Shown: positions 35,244 to 45,739, counted from the first letter of the stretch. The stretch: 64,000 nt of DNA from Acetobacter aceti (GCF_002005445.1 NZ_CP014692.1:1054001-1118000), one strand, 5' to 3'. A program made the numbers and translations. The notes: a model not told the origin generated them from the letters alone.

Positions 35244-36479
35244 TCAGCTCCTGTATGAGCCATTGATATCAATGTAACCGTGCGTCAGATCGCAGGTCCA
35301 GACGGTCGACTGACCGTCACCAAGTCCCAGATCAACGTCGATGTCGATATCCTGCCCCTTCATGTGTGCAACGACAGGCGTCTCGTCATAGCCTTCCACC
35401 ACGGTCCCTTCGCTGGCGATGGTGACACCGCCGATCGCCACCGCCAGCAGGTCACGGTCGGCGGGTTCGCCGCATTTGCCGACCGCCATGACGACACGCC
35501 CCCAGTTGGCGTCCTCCCCGGCGATGGCCGTCTTGACCAGCGGGGAGTCGGCAATGGCTTTTGCCACGATGCGGGCTGACTGATCAGACACAGCGCCTGT
35601 CACACGGACGCGGATCTGCTTCGTAGCGCCTTCTCCGTCACGGACCACCATCAGCGCCAGATCAAGCAGCAGATCGTTAAGGGCTGTCCGGAACGAGGCG
35701 AGGCGAGGGTCATCAACGCTGCTAACGGCCTGGTTTCCAGCCTTGCCCGTCGCGAAAAGCAGAACCATGTCGGAGGTCGAGGTATCCGAGTCGACAGTGA
35801 TGGCGTTAAAGCTGTGGATCGTGCCGGAGGACAGCATGGCCTGAACGACAGGGGCTGGTAACGCCGCATCTGTGGCGACGAAAGAGAGCATTGTCGCCAT
35901 GTCGGGGGCGATCATCCCGCTTCCCTTGGCGATGCCCTGGATGGTGACCGCTACCCCGTCGATCTCGGTTTTTCTGACGGCTGCCTTGGGAAAGGTGTCG
36001 GTCGTCATGATGCCGCGCGCCGCTGCTTCCCATCCATTCTCGGTCAGTGAGGCGTGAAGAGCAGGGAGAGCTGCCGTAATCCGCTCGACCGGGAGCACTT
36101 CGCCAATGACGCCGGTAGACGCAAGGAAGACTTCCGTGGCGGGACACCCAGCCAGAGAGGCTTCGGACTCCGCTGTGGCCCGGCATGTTTCAATGCCTGC
36201 CTTGCCGGTGAAGACGTTGGCGTTACCGGCGTTGACAACAAGCGCCCGCGCCAGCCCGCCCTTGAGAGCCGTGCGTGACCAGTCCACCGGCGCTCCGGGG
36301 CATTTTGACCTGGTGAACACCCCGCCCACAGTCGTCCCGGCATCGAATTCGGCGACGACCAGATCCGTGCGTCCCTGGTAGCGGATCCCTGCGGCCACAG
36401 CGCCAAGGCGCACGCCCCGAACAGTGCCAAGAGCAGGCAGGGGCGAGGCGAGAGGGGAGACGGGCAGAGGCTTGGCCAT
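35244..36479 (-). CDS. argJ: bifunctional ornithine acetyltransferase/N-acetylglutamate synthase
   Basis: A 411-residue ArgJ. The self-cleavage site is ATML (residues 195-198) with the new N-terminal nucleophile Thr196; TRSKCPGAPVDWSR, VNAGNANVFTG, STGVIGEVLP, KGSGMIAPDM and FNAITVDSDTSTSDM are all present. It recycles the acetyl group between acetylornithine and glutamate in arginine synthesis. The start MAKPLPV at 36479 has AAGG upstream; the frame is open farther out but unsupported. It is followed directly by the RDD gene. Confidence 0.95.
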   Translation of the reverse strand: MAKPLPVSPLASPLPALGTVRGVRLGAVAAGIRYQGRTDLVVAEFDAGTTVGGVFTRSKCPGAPVDWSRTALKGGLARALVVNAGNANVFTGKAGIETCRATAESEASLAGCPATEVFLASTGVIGEVLPVERITAALPALHASLTENGWEAAARGIMTTDTFPKAAVRKTEIDGVAVTIQGIAKGSGMIAPDMATMLSFVATDAALPAPVVQAMLSSGTIHSFNAITVDSDTSTSDMVLLFATGKAGNQAVSSVDDPRLASFRTALNDLLLDLALMVVRDGEGATKQIRVRVTGAVSDQSARIVAKAIADSPLVKTAIAGEDANWGRVVMAVGKCGEPADRDLLAVAIGGVTIASEGTVVEGYDETPVVAHMKGQDIDIDVDLGLGDGQSTVWTCDLTHGYIDINGSYRS

Positions 36480-36555
36480 TGATGACGAACCTTGATGCAG
36501 GAATGGGGAATGGCAGGAAAACTGTTCCTGAAGGCGGGGAGAGAAAGCGTAAACG

Positions 36556-36596
36556 AAAAAAGGAAGAACGCCGACGGGACGTTCTTCCTTTTCTTT
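36556..36596. terminator. bidirectional terminator between ppiC and argJ
   Basis: A perfect stem AAGGAAGAACG (36560-36570) / CGTTCTTCCTT (36580-36590) with a 9-base loop. It is flanked by A-runs on the left and a T-rich run on the right, so it can end transcripts on both strands. It lies about 40 bases beyond the ppiC-like stop. Confidence 0.85.
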
Positions 36597-36636
36597 AACG
36601 CAAGCCGTGAGGAGAGGCCATAAGGCCTCCCGCTCC

Positions 36637-37596
36637 TTATTTTGCTGGAGAGGCTGTCGGGTTGCCAGCGATGGCAGGCTGTGCGCCATCAGGAACCGGC
36701 TTTCCATCGGGTCCGAAGCGGACGATCTTCACTGCCGAGGTTGCCTTATCAACCGCGCCGCGAACGTCCTGCTGGATCAGCTGCTGACGGATCTTGTCCT
36801 TGACCTCGTCTTCCTTCGGCACAGGCACCGTGCGATCGGCCAGAACCTGAATCACATGATAGCCGAACTGGCTCTTCACCGGTGTCTGGCTGTAGGTGCC
36901 GGGCTTCATGGTGAAGGCGGCGTCGGAGAAAGCCGGAACCATGTCGCCTTTCTTGAACCAGCCGAGGTCGCCGCCATTGTTCTTGGCGCTGCCCTTGTCG
37001 GTCGAGAGGCTCTCGGCCAGCGTGCCAAAGTTGGCGCCGCCCTTGAGCTTCTTGATGATATCCTGCGCTTCAGCTTCGGTCTTCACGAGAATATGGCGCG
37101 CATGCACTTCTTTCTCGGGAGTCTTGCTGGCGTAGTTCTTGACGTAGAAGTCGTGGATCGCGGCGTCCGTGAGCTGCGGCACGACCTGCTTGGAGAGCCA
37201 TGCGTTCTGGAGAGCCGTGTTTGCGGCGGTTTCCATCGCGGTTTTCACTTCAGGATCGTTCTGCAGACCGTCCTTGCGGGCGGCAATCTGGATCGCCTTC
37301 TGATCGACCGCCTGATTCACCAGCATCGGGAAAATCATGTTCTGCGGCATCTGACGCAGCTGCGGCGGCATGTTTGCGGCTGACTTGCGGATGTCGTCGA
37401 GCGTGATCTTCTCGCCATTGACTGTGGCGATCACACTGTTCGGATCCATCGGAGGCTGGGCCGGGGCAGAAGCGGCTGGCGCTGCAGGGGCTGCTGCATC
37501 AGCTGCGTGCGCAGCATGAACAGAAGCGGAGGAGAGGAGAGTGGAAGCAAACAGGGCGGTCGCTGCGAAAAACGTGCCCGAGCTGGAAAAACGCAT
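36637..37596 (-). CDS. periplasmic peptidyl-prolyl isomerase, parvulin type (PpiC/PrsA-like)
   Basis: About 319 residues. A signal peptide (MRFSSSGTFFAATALFASTLLSSASVHAAHA) and a Pro/Ala-rich linker precede a SurA-like helical N-domain and one parvulin domain (VHARHILVKTEAEAQDIIKKLKGGANFGTLAESLSTDKGSAKNNGGDLGWFKKGDMVPAFSDAAF...GYHVIQVL). It is a foldase for exported proteins. An upstream ATG at 37632 would add 12 residues. It is divergent from secA, tying two export genes together. The C-terminus is Pro/Ala-rich. Confidence 0.88.
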   Translation of the reverse strand: MRFSSSGTFFAATALFASTLLSSASVHAAHAADAAAPAAPAASAPAQPPMDPNSVIATVNGEKITLDDIRKSAANMPPQLRQMPQNMIFPMLVNQAVDQKAIQIAARKDGLQNDPEVKTAMETAANTALQNAWLSKQVVPQLTDAAIHDFYVKNYASKTPEKEVHARHILVKTEAEAQDIIKKLKGGANFGTLAESLSTDKGSAKNNGGDLGWFKKGDMVPAFSDAAFTMKPGTYSQTPVKSQFGYHVIQVLADRTVPVPKEDEVKDKIRQQLIQQDVRGAVDKATSAVKIVRFGPDGKPVPDGAQPAIAGNPTASPAK

Positions 37597-37854
37597 CAGT
37601 AAAAAACCCAGTGTGAACAGATATGACCTCATCATGGCCGACCCGGGAGCCTCCCGCAAGGGCACGATGTAAGTCTGTTTTGTTAAGAAAGAGCCATTTT
37701 CCAGGGGGCATAACCGGGGCATCGGTTGACCCTGAGCAATGGCGGCTTTATCTGAGGGAGCGCACGCCGTCGGCTTTTCGGTCCCTGTCAGTGTATCAGA
37801 TGCAGGGCAGGAACGGGGGGTCGGCTCCGGGCGTGCTGTTCCGGAAAGGTCTTC

Positions 37855-40575
37855 ATGTTCGCCTCGCTCGCTCGCGCCCTCTTCGGCACTGCCAATGATC
37901 GTTCGCTCAAAGCGTTCCAGCGCCGCGTACCTGAAATCAATACGCTTGAGGCTGGCATTGCCCCGCTTGATGACGCCGCTCTTGCTCATAAAACAGTAGA
38001 GTTCCGGGAACGGCTGGCGCAGGGAGAAACGCTGGACGGCCTGTTGCCAGAAGCGTTCGCCGTGTGTCGTGAGGCGTCAAAACGCGTGCTCGGCATGCGC
38101 CATTTCGACGTGCAGCTCATCGGCGGTATGGTCCTGCATTCCGGAAAAATTGCTGAAATGCGGACTGGTGAGGGTAAGACCCTTGTTGCCACACTGGCCG
38201 TTTATCTTAATGCGCTCAGCGGCAAGGGCGTGCATGTCGTAACAGTCAACGACTATCTCGCGCGCCGTGATGCCGAGGAAATGAGCCGCCTTTACAGCTT
38301 CCTCGGGCTGACGACCGGCACGATCGTGCCGAACCTGCCGGACGAAGCCCGTCGCGAGGCATATGCCTGTGACATTACTTACGGCACGAACAACGAATTC
38401 GGTTTCGATTATCTCCGCGACAACATGAAATACCGGCTGGAAGAGATGGTCCAGCGGCCTTTCAATCATGCCATCGTGGATGAAGTCGATTCCATCCTTA
38501 TCGACGAAGCCAGGACGCCGCTGATCATCTCCGGTCCCGCCGAAGACAGTTCGGAGCTTTACCGCGCTGTGGATGCGGTGATCGCGGAAATGGTCCGTGA
38601 TCCGGCGACGTTCGACAAGGATGAAAAACTCCGCACCGCGATTCTGACGGAAGCCGGTTCTGACCGCGTGGAGGAGCTGCTGCGTAACGCGGATGTGCTG
38701 AACGACGGCGGTCTGTACGACGTGCAGAATGTGGCGGTCGTCCATCATGTGCTGCAATCCCTGCGCGCCCATACCCTGTTCTCACGAGACGTCGACTACA
38801 TCGTCCGTGACGGCAAGGTGACCATCATTGATGAGTTCACCGGCCGTATGATGGATGGCCGCCGTTACTCGGATGGCCTGCATCAGGCGCTTGAGGCGAA
38901 GGAGCACGTGGAAGTCCAGCAGGAAAACCAGACGCTGGCGTCCATCACGTTCCAGAACTACTTCCGTCTCTATCCCAAGCTGTCCGGCATGACGGGCACG
39001 GCCATGACGGAAGCCGACGAATTCGCCGAAATCTACAAGCTGGACGTGGTTGAGATCCCGACCAATCTTCCGGTTGCCCGTAAGGATACCGACGATGAGA
39101 TCTATCTTGATGAACGGCAGAAATTCGCAGCCGTCGTCAAGCTGGTTGAGGAAATCCATAAGGGTGGGCAGCCCATTCTTGTCGGCACCACGTCTGTTGA
39201 AAAGAGTGAAGCCCTCTCGGCGCTGCTGAAGCAGGACAATATTCCGCATCATGTGCTCAACGCCCGTTTCCATGAGATGGAAGCGGCGATTGTGGCGCAG
39301 GCGGGTGCTCCGGGCGCAATCACTATCGCCACGAACATGGCGGGCCGCGGCACGGACATCAAACTCGGCGGTAACGTCGAGATGCGGATTCAGCAGGAAC
39401 TCGCACACATCACTGATCCTGCCGAACTTGCCGCCGCCGAGCAGGCCATCCGTGATGAAGTGTCGAAAAATCAGGCGATCGTGAAGGCGGCAGGCGGTCT
39501 GTATGTGATCGGCACCGAGCGTCACGAGAGTCGGCGTATCGACAACCAGCTTCGTGGTCGTGCGGGTCGTCAGGGCGATCCGGGTAATTCGCGCTTCTTT
39601 GTCTCGCTTCAGGATGACCTGATGCGAATTTTCGGGTCCGATCGCATGACCGGCATGCTCCAGAAAATGGGCATGCAGGACGGCGAGGCGATCGTGCATC
39701 CGTGGCTCAACAAGGCTCTTGAGCGCGCGCAGAAGAAGGTCGAAGCCCGCAACTTCGACATGCGCAAGAACACGCTCAAATACGATGACGTCATGAACGA
39801 CCAGCGCAAGGAGGTTTATGCCCAGCGCCGTGAATTCATGATGCAGGACGATGTGGCCTCCCTGATCGTGGAAACGCGCGAGGAACTGATCCTTTCCCTC
39901 GTTGATCGCTATATCCCGGAGAAAGCGTTTGCCGAACAGTGGCGGACGGCTGAACTCACGGATGATGTAAAGCGTATCTTCAACCTTGATCTGCCGATTG
40001 CCGACTGGGCGACGGAAGACGGGATGGACAGGGAACAGGTTGCGGCCCGCATCGAGGATGCCGCGGCGCAGGCGCAGGCTGTCCGGACCACGAATTTTGG
40101 TCCCGACATCATGCGGTATCTGGAAAAGCAGATCCTGCTGACGACATTTGATTCGGTCTGGAAAGAGCATCTGCATGCGCTGGACCAGCTTCGTCAGGGT
40201 ATCGGTCTGCGCGCCTATGGCCAGAAAGATCCACTGAACGAATACAAGCACGAAGCCTTCCAGCTCTTTACCTTCATGCTGGATGAGATGCGTGAGCGCG
40301 TGATCACTCTGCTGGCCCGTGTCGAAATGGCGCCTCCCCCGGAGCCACATCCTCTTGAAGGAATTGGCGAATTCCATCCTGATCCGCATGTCGAGGGATA
40401 TGCGTCGGAACCGGCTCAGTATGTTGGCGCGCCAGCTGCCGTGACTGCGGAACCGCCGAGTGGTGGGGCTATTCTCCCGGACGATCCGTCCACATGGGGC
40501 GAGACGCCGCGTAACTCGCTTTGCCCGTGCGGTTCGGGGCTGAAATACAAACATTGTCACGGGCGTCATGTCTGA
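37855..40575 (+). CDS. secA: preprotein translocase ATPase SecA
   Basis: A 906-residue SecA. Walker [31 protein letters not shown], the preprotein crosslinking domain, [44 protein letters not shown] and the C-terminal zinc site [13 protein letters not shown] (SecB/phospholipid binding) are in the canonical order and length. It drives protein export through SecYEG. AAAGG precedes the ATG. Confidence 0.98.
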   Translation: MFASLARALFGTANDRSLKAFQRRVPEINTLEAGIAPLDDAALAHKTVEFRERLAQGETLDGLLPEAFAVCREASKRVLGMRHFDVQLIGGMVLHSGKIAEMRTGEGKTLVATLAVYLNALSGKGVHVVTVNDYLARRDAEEMSRLYSFLGLTTGTIVPNLPDEARREAYACDITYGTNNEFGFDYLRDNMKYRLEEMVQRPFNHAIVDEVDSILIDEARTPLIISGPAEDSSELYRAVDAVIAEMVRDPATFDKDEKLRTAILTEAGSDRVEELLRNADVLNDGGLYDVQNVAVVHHVLQSLRAHTLFSRDVDYIVRDGKVTIIDEFTGRMMDGRRYSDGLHQALEAKEHVEVQQENQTLASITFQNYFRLYPKLSGMTGTAMTEADEFAEIYKLDVVEIPTNLPVARKDTDDEIYLDERQKFAAVVKLVEEIHKGGQPILVGTTSVEKSEALSALLKQDNIPHHVLNARFHEMEAAIVAQAGAPGAITIATNMAGRGTDIKLGGNVEMRIQQELAHITDPAELAAAEQAIRDEVSKNQAIVKAAGGLYVIGTERHESRRIDNQLRGRAGRQGDPGNSRFFVSLQDDLMRIFGSDRMTGMLQKMGMQDGEAIVHPWLNKALERAQKKVEARNFDMRKNTLKYDDVMNDQRKEVYAQRREFMMQDDVASLIVETREELILSLVDRYIPEKAFAEQWRTAELTDDVKRIFNLDLPIADWATEDGMDREQVAARIEDAAAQAQAVRTTNFGPDIMRYLEKQILLTTFDSVWKEHLHALDQLRQGIGLRAYGQKDPLNEYKHEAFQLFTFMLDEMRERVITLLARVEMAPPPEPHPLEGIGEFHPDPHVEGYASEPAQYVGAPAAVTAEPPSGGAILPDDPSTWGETPRNSLCPCGSGLKYKHCHGRHV

Positions 40576-40621
40576 AGCCCGTTCAGGACATCCCCCGGGA
40601 CGTTGAAGTCGCCGGATAGCA

Positions 40622-40662
40622 GGAATTTCCCCCGGGGCGTTCTGTGACCCGGGGAGTTTCCT
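40622..40662 (+). terminator. GC-rich hairpin after secA
   Basis: Arms TCCCCCGGG (40628-40636) and CCCGGGGA (40648-40655) with a single bulge, extended by GGAA/TTCC. No T-run follows, so termination is possible but not certain. About 50 bases after the secA stop. Confidence 0.4.
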
Positions 40663-40743
40663 GGCGGACGTCAGTCCCCATCGGCCCGGCCCCGTATAGC
40701 CGACATCCATCATGATACATTCAGTCAGAACGAGGACAGCGAG

Positions 40744-41493
40744 ATGGCAGGCCATTCGCAATTCAAGAACATCATGCACCGCAAGGGGGCGCAGGACGCC
40801 AGGCGGGCCAAGCAGTTTGCCAAGGTGATTCGCGAAATCACGGTGGCTGCCCGTTCCGGCCTGCCTGATCCGTCATCCAATCCCCGTCTGCGTGCCGCGA
40901 TTTCAGCAGCCCGTGAAGTGAACATGCCGAAAGATACCGTCGAGCGCGCCATCAAGAAGGCGACCGGCGCAGGCGGCGGCGATGATTATGTCGAGATCCG
41001 TTACGAAGGTTACGGCCCTGCCGGTGTCGCCGTGATTGTCGAGGCGCTGACCGACAACCGTAATCGTACGGCCAGTGAAGTTCGCGCGGCTTTCTCGAAA
41101 TACGGTGGTTCACTGGGGGAAATGAACTCGGTGTCGTTCATGTTCAACCGTATGGGCGTCATCACCTATCCGGCCAGTGTCGCCGGTGAGGACGACATGC
41201 TGGAAGCGGCGATTGAAGCCGGAGCGGACAACGTGGTCTCGACCGATGAAACGCACGAGATCACCTGTGAGGTTGAGTCGTTTTTTGCGGTGCGTGACGT
41301 GCTGGAACCGAAGTTCGGAGAGCCTCTTTCTGCGAAACTCGACTGGCGTCCCGAGAATTCCATAGAACTGGATGAAGACAAGGCCCGCACTGTTCTGAAG
41401 CTTCTGGATGTTCTTGAGGACAGCGATGACGTTCAGAATGTCTACGCCAATTTCGATCTTTCCGAAGAAGTCGCGGAAGCCCTCTCTGCGTGA
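40744..41493 (+). CDS. yebC: YebC/PmpR-family DNA-binding regulatory protein
   Basis: A 249-residue YebC. It opens with the invariant [32 protein letters not shown] and contains [26 protein letters not shown], the [36 protein letters not shown] motif and the C-terminal acidic domain. Homologues are transcription factors, and recent work links them to relief of ribosome stalling at proline tracts. It is located between secA and a glycosyltransferase; no ruvC or ruvABC is nearby, unlike in many proteobacteria. Confidence 0.95.
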   Translation: MAGHSQFKNIMHRKGAQDARRAKQFAKVIREITVAARSGLPDPSSNPRLRAAISAAREVNMPKDTVERAIKKATGAGGGDDYVEIRYEGYGPAGVAVIVEALTDNRNRTASEVRAAFSKYGGSLGEMNSVSFMFNRMGVITYPASVAGEDDMLEAAIEAGADNVVSTDETHEITCEVESFFAVRDVLEPKFGEPLSAKLDWRPENSIELDEDKARTVLKLLDVLEDSDDVQNVYANFDLSEEVAEALSA

Positions 41494-41559
41494 TCCTGTC
41501 GCGTCGCGGTTCAGCCACCATGTCTCTGGTTGCTGAACCGCTGAATTGAGGACCGGTCC

Positions 41560-42492
41560 ATGCGCATCCTTTTCATCACCGCAACACGCCTCGGGGATGC
41601 CGTCATTTCGACGGGACTGCTCAATTACCTGATTCAGGCTCACCCCGACGCCCGGTTCACGGTTGCCTGCGGTCCGGTCGCGGCGGGACTGTTTCAGCGC
41701 ATGCCTCAGCTTGAGCGTCTGCTGGTGATGACCAAGAAGCCGTATGATCGGCACTGGCTCGAACTGTGGAAGCAGTGTGTCGGAACGCGATGGGATCTGG
41801 TGGTCGATCTGCGGGGCTCAGCCATCAGCCTGCTCCTGCGGACACGCGCCCGGCGGATCATGAGGGGTGGCCGCCGGTCAGGGCTGCGCATCGCTCACGT
41901 TGGAGAGGTGCTCGCATTGTCTCCTCCGCCCTTGCCGGTTGTCTGGACAGATACGGAAGATGATGCTGTTGCGCAGACAATCCTTGGCGACAGGGAGGTG
42001 ATTGCGTTTGCGCCAACAGCCAACTGGTCTGGGAAAGTCTGGCCAGCCTGCAATTTCGTGGATCTCTGGTCACGGCTTGAAAAGATTTCTTCAAAGAAGA
42101 AACTGGCGGTTTTTTATGGTCCCGGCGAAGCGGAGCGCGCCATGGCGGCGGCCGTTCTGGCTATTCCGGGTGCGATTGATGCTGGTGGACGGTTCACTCT
42201 TGCTGAGACCGCGGCCATGTTGCGACGGTGTCAGTTTTTTGTCGGGAATGACTCCGGCCTGATGCATCTGGCGGGCGCGGCAGGCACGCCCACACTCGGT
42301 CTGTTTGGCCCTTCACGTAGGAGTGAGTATGCGCCGTCCGGGCTTTGTGCGGAGTGGATCGCAGCGCCAGGGCCGGAAGGTCAGGCGCCGATCAGCGGTC
42401 TCACCCCTCAGACGGTGTTTGAACGCGTTGTCTTGATGCTGAACGATGCAGGGTGTGAGGCGCATGGCTCAGTAGGGGCAGCCAGCGCGTGA
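41560..42492 (+). CDS. glycosyltransferase family 9 (heptosyltransferase-like)
   Basis: A 310-residue GT-B protein of the GT9 type. It opens MRILFITATRLGDAVISTGLLNYL (the RLGDxV signature) and continues with IAFAPTANWSGKVWP and the donor-site segment CQFFVGNDSGLMHLAGAAGTPTLGLFGPS (GxDSGxxHxA). It probably transfers heptose or a similar sugar to the LPS core. GAGGACC lies before the ATG. It is co-directional with yebC (66-base gap). Confidence 0.88.
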   Translation: MRILFITATRLGDAVISTGLLNYLIQAHPDARFTVACGPVAAGLFQRMPQLERLLVMTKKPYDRHWLELWKQCVGTRWDLVVDLRGSAISLLLRTRARRIMRGGRRSGLRIAHVGEVLALSPPPLPVVWTDTEDDAVAQTILGDREVIAFAPTANWSGKVWPACNFVDLWSRLEKISSKKKLAVFYGPGEAERAMAAAVLAIPGAIDAGGRFTLAETAAMLRRCQFFVGNDSGLMHLAGAAGTPTLGLFGPSRRSEYAPSGLCAEWIAAPGPEGQAPISGLTPQTVFERVVLMLNDAGCEAHGSVGAASA

Positions 42493-42779
42493 TGGCGTGT
42501 TGATGGATTTTTTTGTCGGAAAAGCAGTTTTGATCTCGAATTCAGAGCTGCGGCGCTGGAAGCTACTTTCATATTTTCTATAATATGTCTCCATGTCTTG
42601 AAATAAGTGCCGTTAAATGAATGTGAAATAATTTCTATTTATTGTGGTGTGTTTTTTTGTCTGATATTTCTTCGGGAAATGAAGCGGTATTCCCGTACAA
42701 ATATTTCTGATTTCTGTCTTCGGAAGTGTTCTGTTTGTGCGGGGGTAATAGCTCACGTAAATGTGTGTTTGAAAAAAGA
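42493..42779. other. AT-rich interval upstream of the DUF4422 gene
   Basis: About 290 bases, clearly more AT-rich than the flanking GT9 gene. It contains a perfect -10-like TATAAT (42579-42584) with CTGGAA 17 bases upstream, a fair promoter for the DUF4422 gene. No terminator-grade hairpin for the GT9 gene is evident. Confidence 0.4.
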
Positions 42780-43550
42780 ATGGCGGATTCGGGAATGAGC
42801 TTGAAGATATATGTAGCTGGTCACAAAAAATTTTCTCCGCCTTTTGATGCAACTTACGTACCGATTATAGGCGGCATGAGTGGCTACGAGGAAAAAGGTG
42901 AGGTCACTGATTTTATTGGTGATGATACTGGAGATAATATTTCGCACTTAAATAATATTTTCTGTGAACTGACAGTTCAATACTGGATATGGAAAAACGA
43001 CCATACTTCAGACTATGTAGGGTTGAATCACTACAGAAGATTTTTTCAAAAAAAAGAAAACGGAACAAATCTGTTTTATAAGTACATCGAGGGAGTAAAG
43101 GTGGTTTGTGAAGGCAATGAAATTGCCGCTGGGGATGATTTTGATTTTTCTAATGTGGATATGATTGTCCCTGTGAAACATCATGCGGAACCGGTTCTGC
43201 AGCAATATGCAAGATTTCATGTGCTGGAAGATATGTTCCTTATCAGCGAACAAATAAAAAAAATCCAGCCGGACTATGTAAGCGCCTGTGATTTTTATTT
43301 TAATCATTGTAATTATTTTCATCATACAAACATGATTGTTGCAAAAAAAGAGCTGTTTGATGAATACTCTTCCTGGCTGTTTAGTCTGTTGATGCCTCTT
43401 GCTGAAGATAAGTTTTTTGTTAATTATGATAAGCTTCAGATGAGAGTGATGGGATTTCTTTCTGAACGGCTTTTGTCTGTCTGGATTCTTAAGAACAGAA
43501 AAAATCTTGCTATCGAAGAGAGAAGCTACGTGCAGATAAAAGAGCTTTAA
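42780..43550 (+). CDS. DUF4422-type glycosyltransferase-like protein
   Basis: About 256 residues. It has the DUF4422 layout: IYVAGHKKFSPP at the N-terminus, VPIIGG, the DNISHLNNIFCELTVQYWIWKN segment and the strongly conserved DYVGLNHYRRFF. Members occur in capsule, LPS and exopolysaccharide loci and are thought to be glycosyltransferases. Strikingly AT-rich codon use compared with GT9 on its left and pyrC on its right suggests transfer. ATG 42780 or 42795 are both possible starts. Confidence 0.8.
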   Translation: MADSGMSLKIYVAGHKKFSPPFDATYVPIIGGMSGYEEKGEVTDFIGDDTGDNISHLNNIFCELTVQYWIWKNDHTSDYVGLNHYRRFFQKKENGTNLFYKYIEGVKVVCEGNEIAAGDDFDFSNVDMIVPVKHHAEPVLQQYARFHVLEDMFLISEQIKKIQPDYVSACDFYFNHCNYFHHTNMIVAKKELFDEYSSWLFSLLMPLAEDKFFVNYDKLQMRVMGFLSERLLSVWILKNRKNLAIEERSYVQIKEL

Positions 43551-43558
43551 AAGACATC

Positions 43559-43675
43559 AGGCACCCGGTTGGTTACAGGCTTAAAGACCGGGTGTCGCCA
43601 TCGGAGTTTTTTCGATAGTCTGTTCCTGAAATAATATCCTGACGCTATCGAAGATTTCTGGTCAGGATTTTTTTT
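43559..43675 (+). terminator. double terminator / possible attenuator between DUF4422 and dihydroorotase genes
   Basis: First hairpin: GCACCCGGT (43561-43569) with ACCGGGTGT (43587-43595), then T6 at 43607-43612. Second: ATCCTGAC (43636-43643) with GTCAGGAT (43661-43668) and eight Ts (43668-43675), a textbook rho-independent terminator. A further pair, TTCGATAG (43611-43618) with CTATCGAA (43645-43652), overlaps the second hairpin so that both cannot form except as a pseudoknot. Confidence 0.7.
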
Positions 43676-43869
43676 AATATCTCTATAAAATATTGCTTTT
43701 CTGGAAATCTCTATCATAGACGGACTTTCATCCGCTTCGTAAAAAAACGCAGCAAACTCCCTGATTTTTTCTGTTTCCAGCTAAAAACTCCCTGCACAGA
43801 GCGCGATGGCCGCACTCCGAAGAATTGTCTATGATTTGCTGGAGACACTGCGCAGAGAAAGAGGCGACC

Positions 43870-45192
43870 ATGCATTACGACCTGATTATCCGGAACGGCA
43901 CCTGCATCCTTCCGTGGGGTGAGGTGAAAACGGATGTTGGTGTTGTGGCGGGACGGATTGCGAGCATCGACGTCGCTTCGACTGATGAAGCGCACGAAGT
44001 CATTGATGCGCACGGGCTGCATGTCCTGCCGGGACTGATTGATGCGCATGTGCATCTGCGTGACCCGGGAAATCCGGCTGTTGAAAGCATTCCCACAGGA
44101 ACAAAGGCTGCTGCGTTGGGCGGAATCGCCACGGTGTTCGATATGCCGAACACCAACCCGGCCGTAACGGACGCCGAGATGCTGCGCTGGAAGCAGGAAT
44201 ATGCCTCCCGTGAATCCTACACAGACTTTGCATTCTATGTCGGTGCAACACGGGAAAACACCAAGGATCTGGGTGAGTTCGAGACGTTTGACGGTGTCTG
44301 CGGAATCAAGGTGTTCGCGGGATCATCCACAGGCAATCTGATGATTGAGGATGACGAAGGGATCGAGGCCGTGCTGCGCCATGGCCATCGCCGCGTCTCT
44401 TTTCACTCGGAAGACGAATATCGTCTGCGCGCCCGGAAAACCCAGTTCGGACAGACCGGAATGCCGTGCTGCAATCACAGCATCTGGCGCGATCCGGAAT
44501 GCGCTTTTCTCGGTACGCGCCGGATTACGGCTCTTTCAGTGAAGACGGGACGTCCGGTCCATATTCTGCATACCTCCACGGAGGAAGAATTCAGGTTTCT
44601 TGAAAACTATCGTCATCTGGTCACGACGGAAGTACTGGCCAATCATCTGACGCAGATTGCACCGGAATGTTACGATCAACTCGGCACTCTGGCGGTGATG
44701 AACCCTCCGATCCGTGAGGAGCGCCATTTCGAAGCGGCATGGCGCGCCCTGCGGAATGGCATGGTGGATGTCGTCTCCTCCGACCATGCTCCGCATTCAC
44801 TGGAAGCAAAAGCGAAGCCCTGGCCTGAATGTCCCTCCGGCATGACCGGGGTGCAGACGCTGGTTCCGCTGATGCTGGATCATGTCAATGCCGGTCGTCT
44901 GTCTCTGACCCGTCTGGTGGACGTGATGGCCGCCGGTCCTGCCCGCGTATATGGCATGATGGCGAAAGGTCGTCTGTCAGTCGGCTACGATGCCGATTTC
45001 ACGCTTGTGGACATGAAAGCCGAGCGCCGCATCACCAATGACTGGATCGCCACGCCTGCGGGCTGGTCGCCTTTCGATGGGAAAGAGGTCAAGGGCTGGC
45101 CGATCGCGACGGTTGTGCGTGGGACAGTCGTGATGCGTGAGGATGAGATCCTTGGTGAGCCACTCGGGCAGCTTGTGCGTTTTCTGCCCTGA
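43870..45192 (+). CDS. pyrC: dihydroorotase
   Basis: A 440-residue amidohydrolase. DAHVHLRDPG gives the two metal-ligand histidines; the lysine in GIKVFAGSSTG is the expected carboxylated residue; HSED, HILHTSTEEEF and SSDHAPHSLEAK supply further ligands, including the catalytic Asp. It cyclises carbamoyl aspartate in pyrimidine synthesis. The allantoinase subfamily is similar, but the DHAPH context favours dihydroorotase. ATG 43870 has GAGG upstream. It lies about 195 bases after a strong terminator. Confidence 0.85.
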   Translation: MHYDLIIRNGTCILPWGEVKTDVGVVAGRIASIDVASTDEAHEVIDAHGLHVLPGLIDAHVHLRDPGNPAVESIPTGTKAAALGGIATVFDMPNTNPAVTDAEMLRWKQEYASRESYTDFAFYVGATRENTKDLGEFETFDGVCGIKVFAGSSTGNLMIEDDEGIEAVLRHGHRRVSFHSEDEYRLRARKTQFGQTGMPCCNHSIWRDPECAFLGTRRITALSVKTGRPVHILHTSTEEEFRFLENYRHLVTTEVLANHLTQIAPECYDQLGTLAVMNPPIREERHFEAAWRALRNGMVDVVSSDHAPHSLEAKAKPWPECPSGMTGVQTLVPLMLDHVNAGRLSLTRLVDVMAAGPARVYGMMAKGRLSVGYDADFTLVDMKAERRITNDWIATPAGWSPFDGKEVKGWPIATVVRGTVVMREDEILGEPLGQLVRFLP

Positions 45193-45312
45193 AAAAGCCG
45201 CGAGTTCGCCGCATAGATCCTGATTGGGCGAGAGACTGTCGCCTCGGACAGGCAGAGGCAGTCTTCCGTCGCTTTTACCAACAGTATCCGGTCCAGGCCG
45301 GAAGGAACACGT

Positions 45313-45687
45313 ATGAAAACGACGTTTGCAATTTGTCTTGCAGCTTCTCTAACACTGCTCGCTGCGCCTGCGCACGCAGACGGTCTCTGGACGGCCGCCG
45401 GTTGTGGTGCGGAGCCTTCGGCGCCGACGCTCGATGTCTCCAGCGTTGATCATTACAACGCCAGTGTGGACAAGGCGGCCACCTATGAAAAGGCTGCCCG
45501 TGTCTACAATGCGTGCGTAGCTAAGGAAGCGACGCGTCAGCAGACGGTCATCAGCAATGAGGCCAAGGGAAAGATGGAGCATATCCAGGAAGGCAGTTCC
45601 ACCGTCCAGAAGCGGATTGCTGCCAACTTTTCCAAGTTTACGGCCCAGTTGAAGACGGCTGGCGCAAAGCTCGGCAAGGCTCATTGA
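45313..45687 (+). CDS. small secreted helical protein of unknown function
   Basis: A 124-residue protein with a clean type I signal peptide (MKTTFAICLAASLTLLAAPAHA, cleavage near residue 22). The mature part has two cysteines about 45 residues apart that could pair (GC near 31, NAC near 75) and a Lys/Ala-rich helical tail. GGAAGGAA before the ATG is a good ribosome site. I do not recognise the family. It follows pyrC after 120 bases. Confidence 0.6.
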   Translation: MKTTFAICLAASLTLLAAPAHADGLWTAAGCGAEPSAPTLDVSSVDHYNASVDKAATYEKAARVYNACVAKEATRQQTVISNEAKGKMEHIQEGSSTVQKRIAANFSKFTAQLKTAGAKLGKAH

Positions 45688-45739
45688 TATCTTTGGCCTG
45701 TATGTCAGATGGCATGCAGGCCAAAGATGTGGCGTCGAG

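Noticed and set aside
38782-40779. A 665-residue open frame on the minus strand opposite secA
   Set aside because: It lies opposite the conserved secA frame, has no recognisable domain or ribosome site, and reflects the codon bias of secA in the reverse frame.
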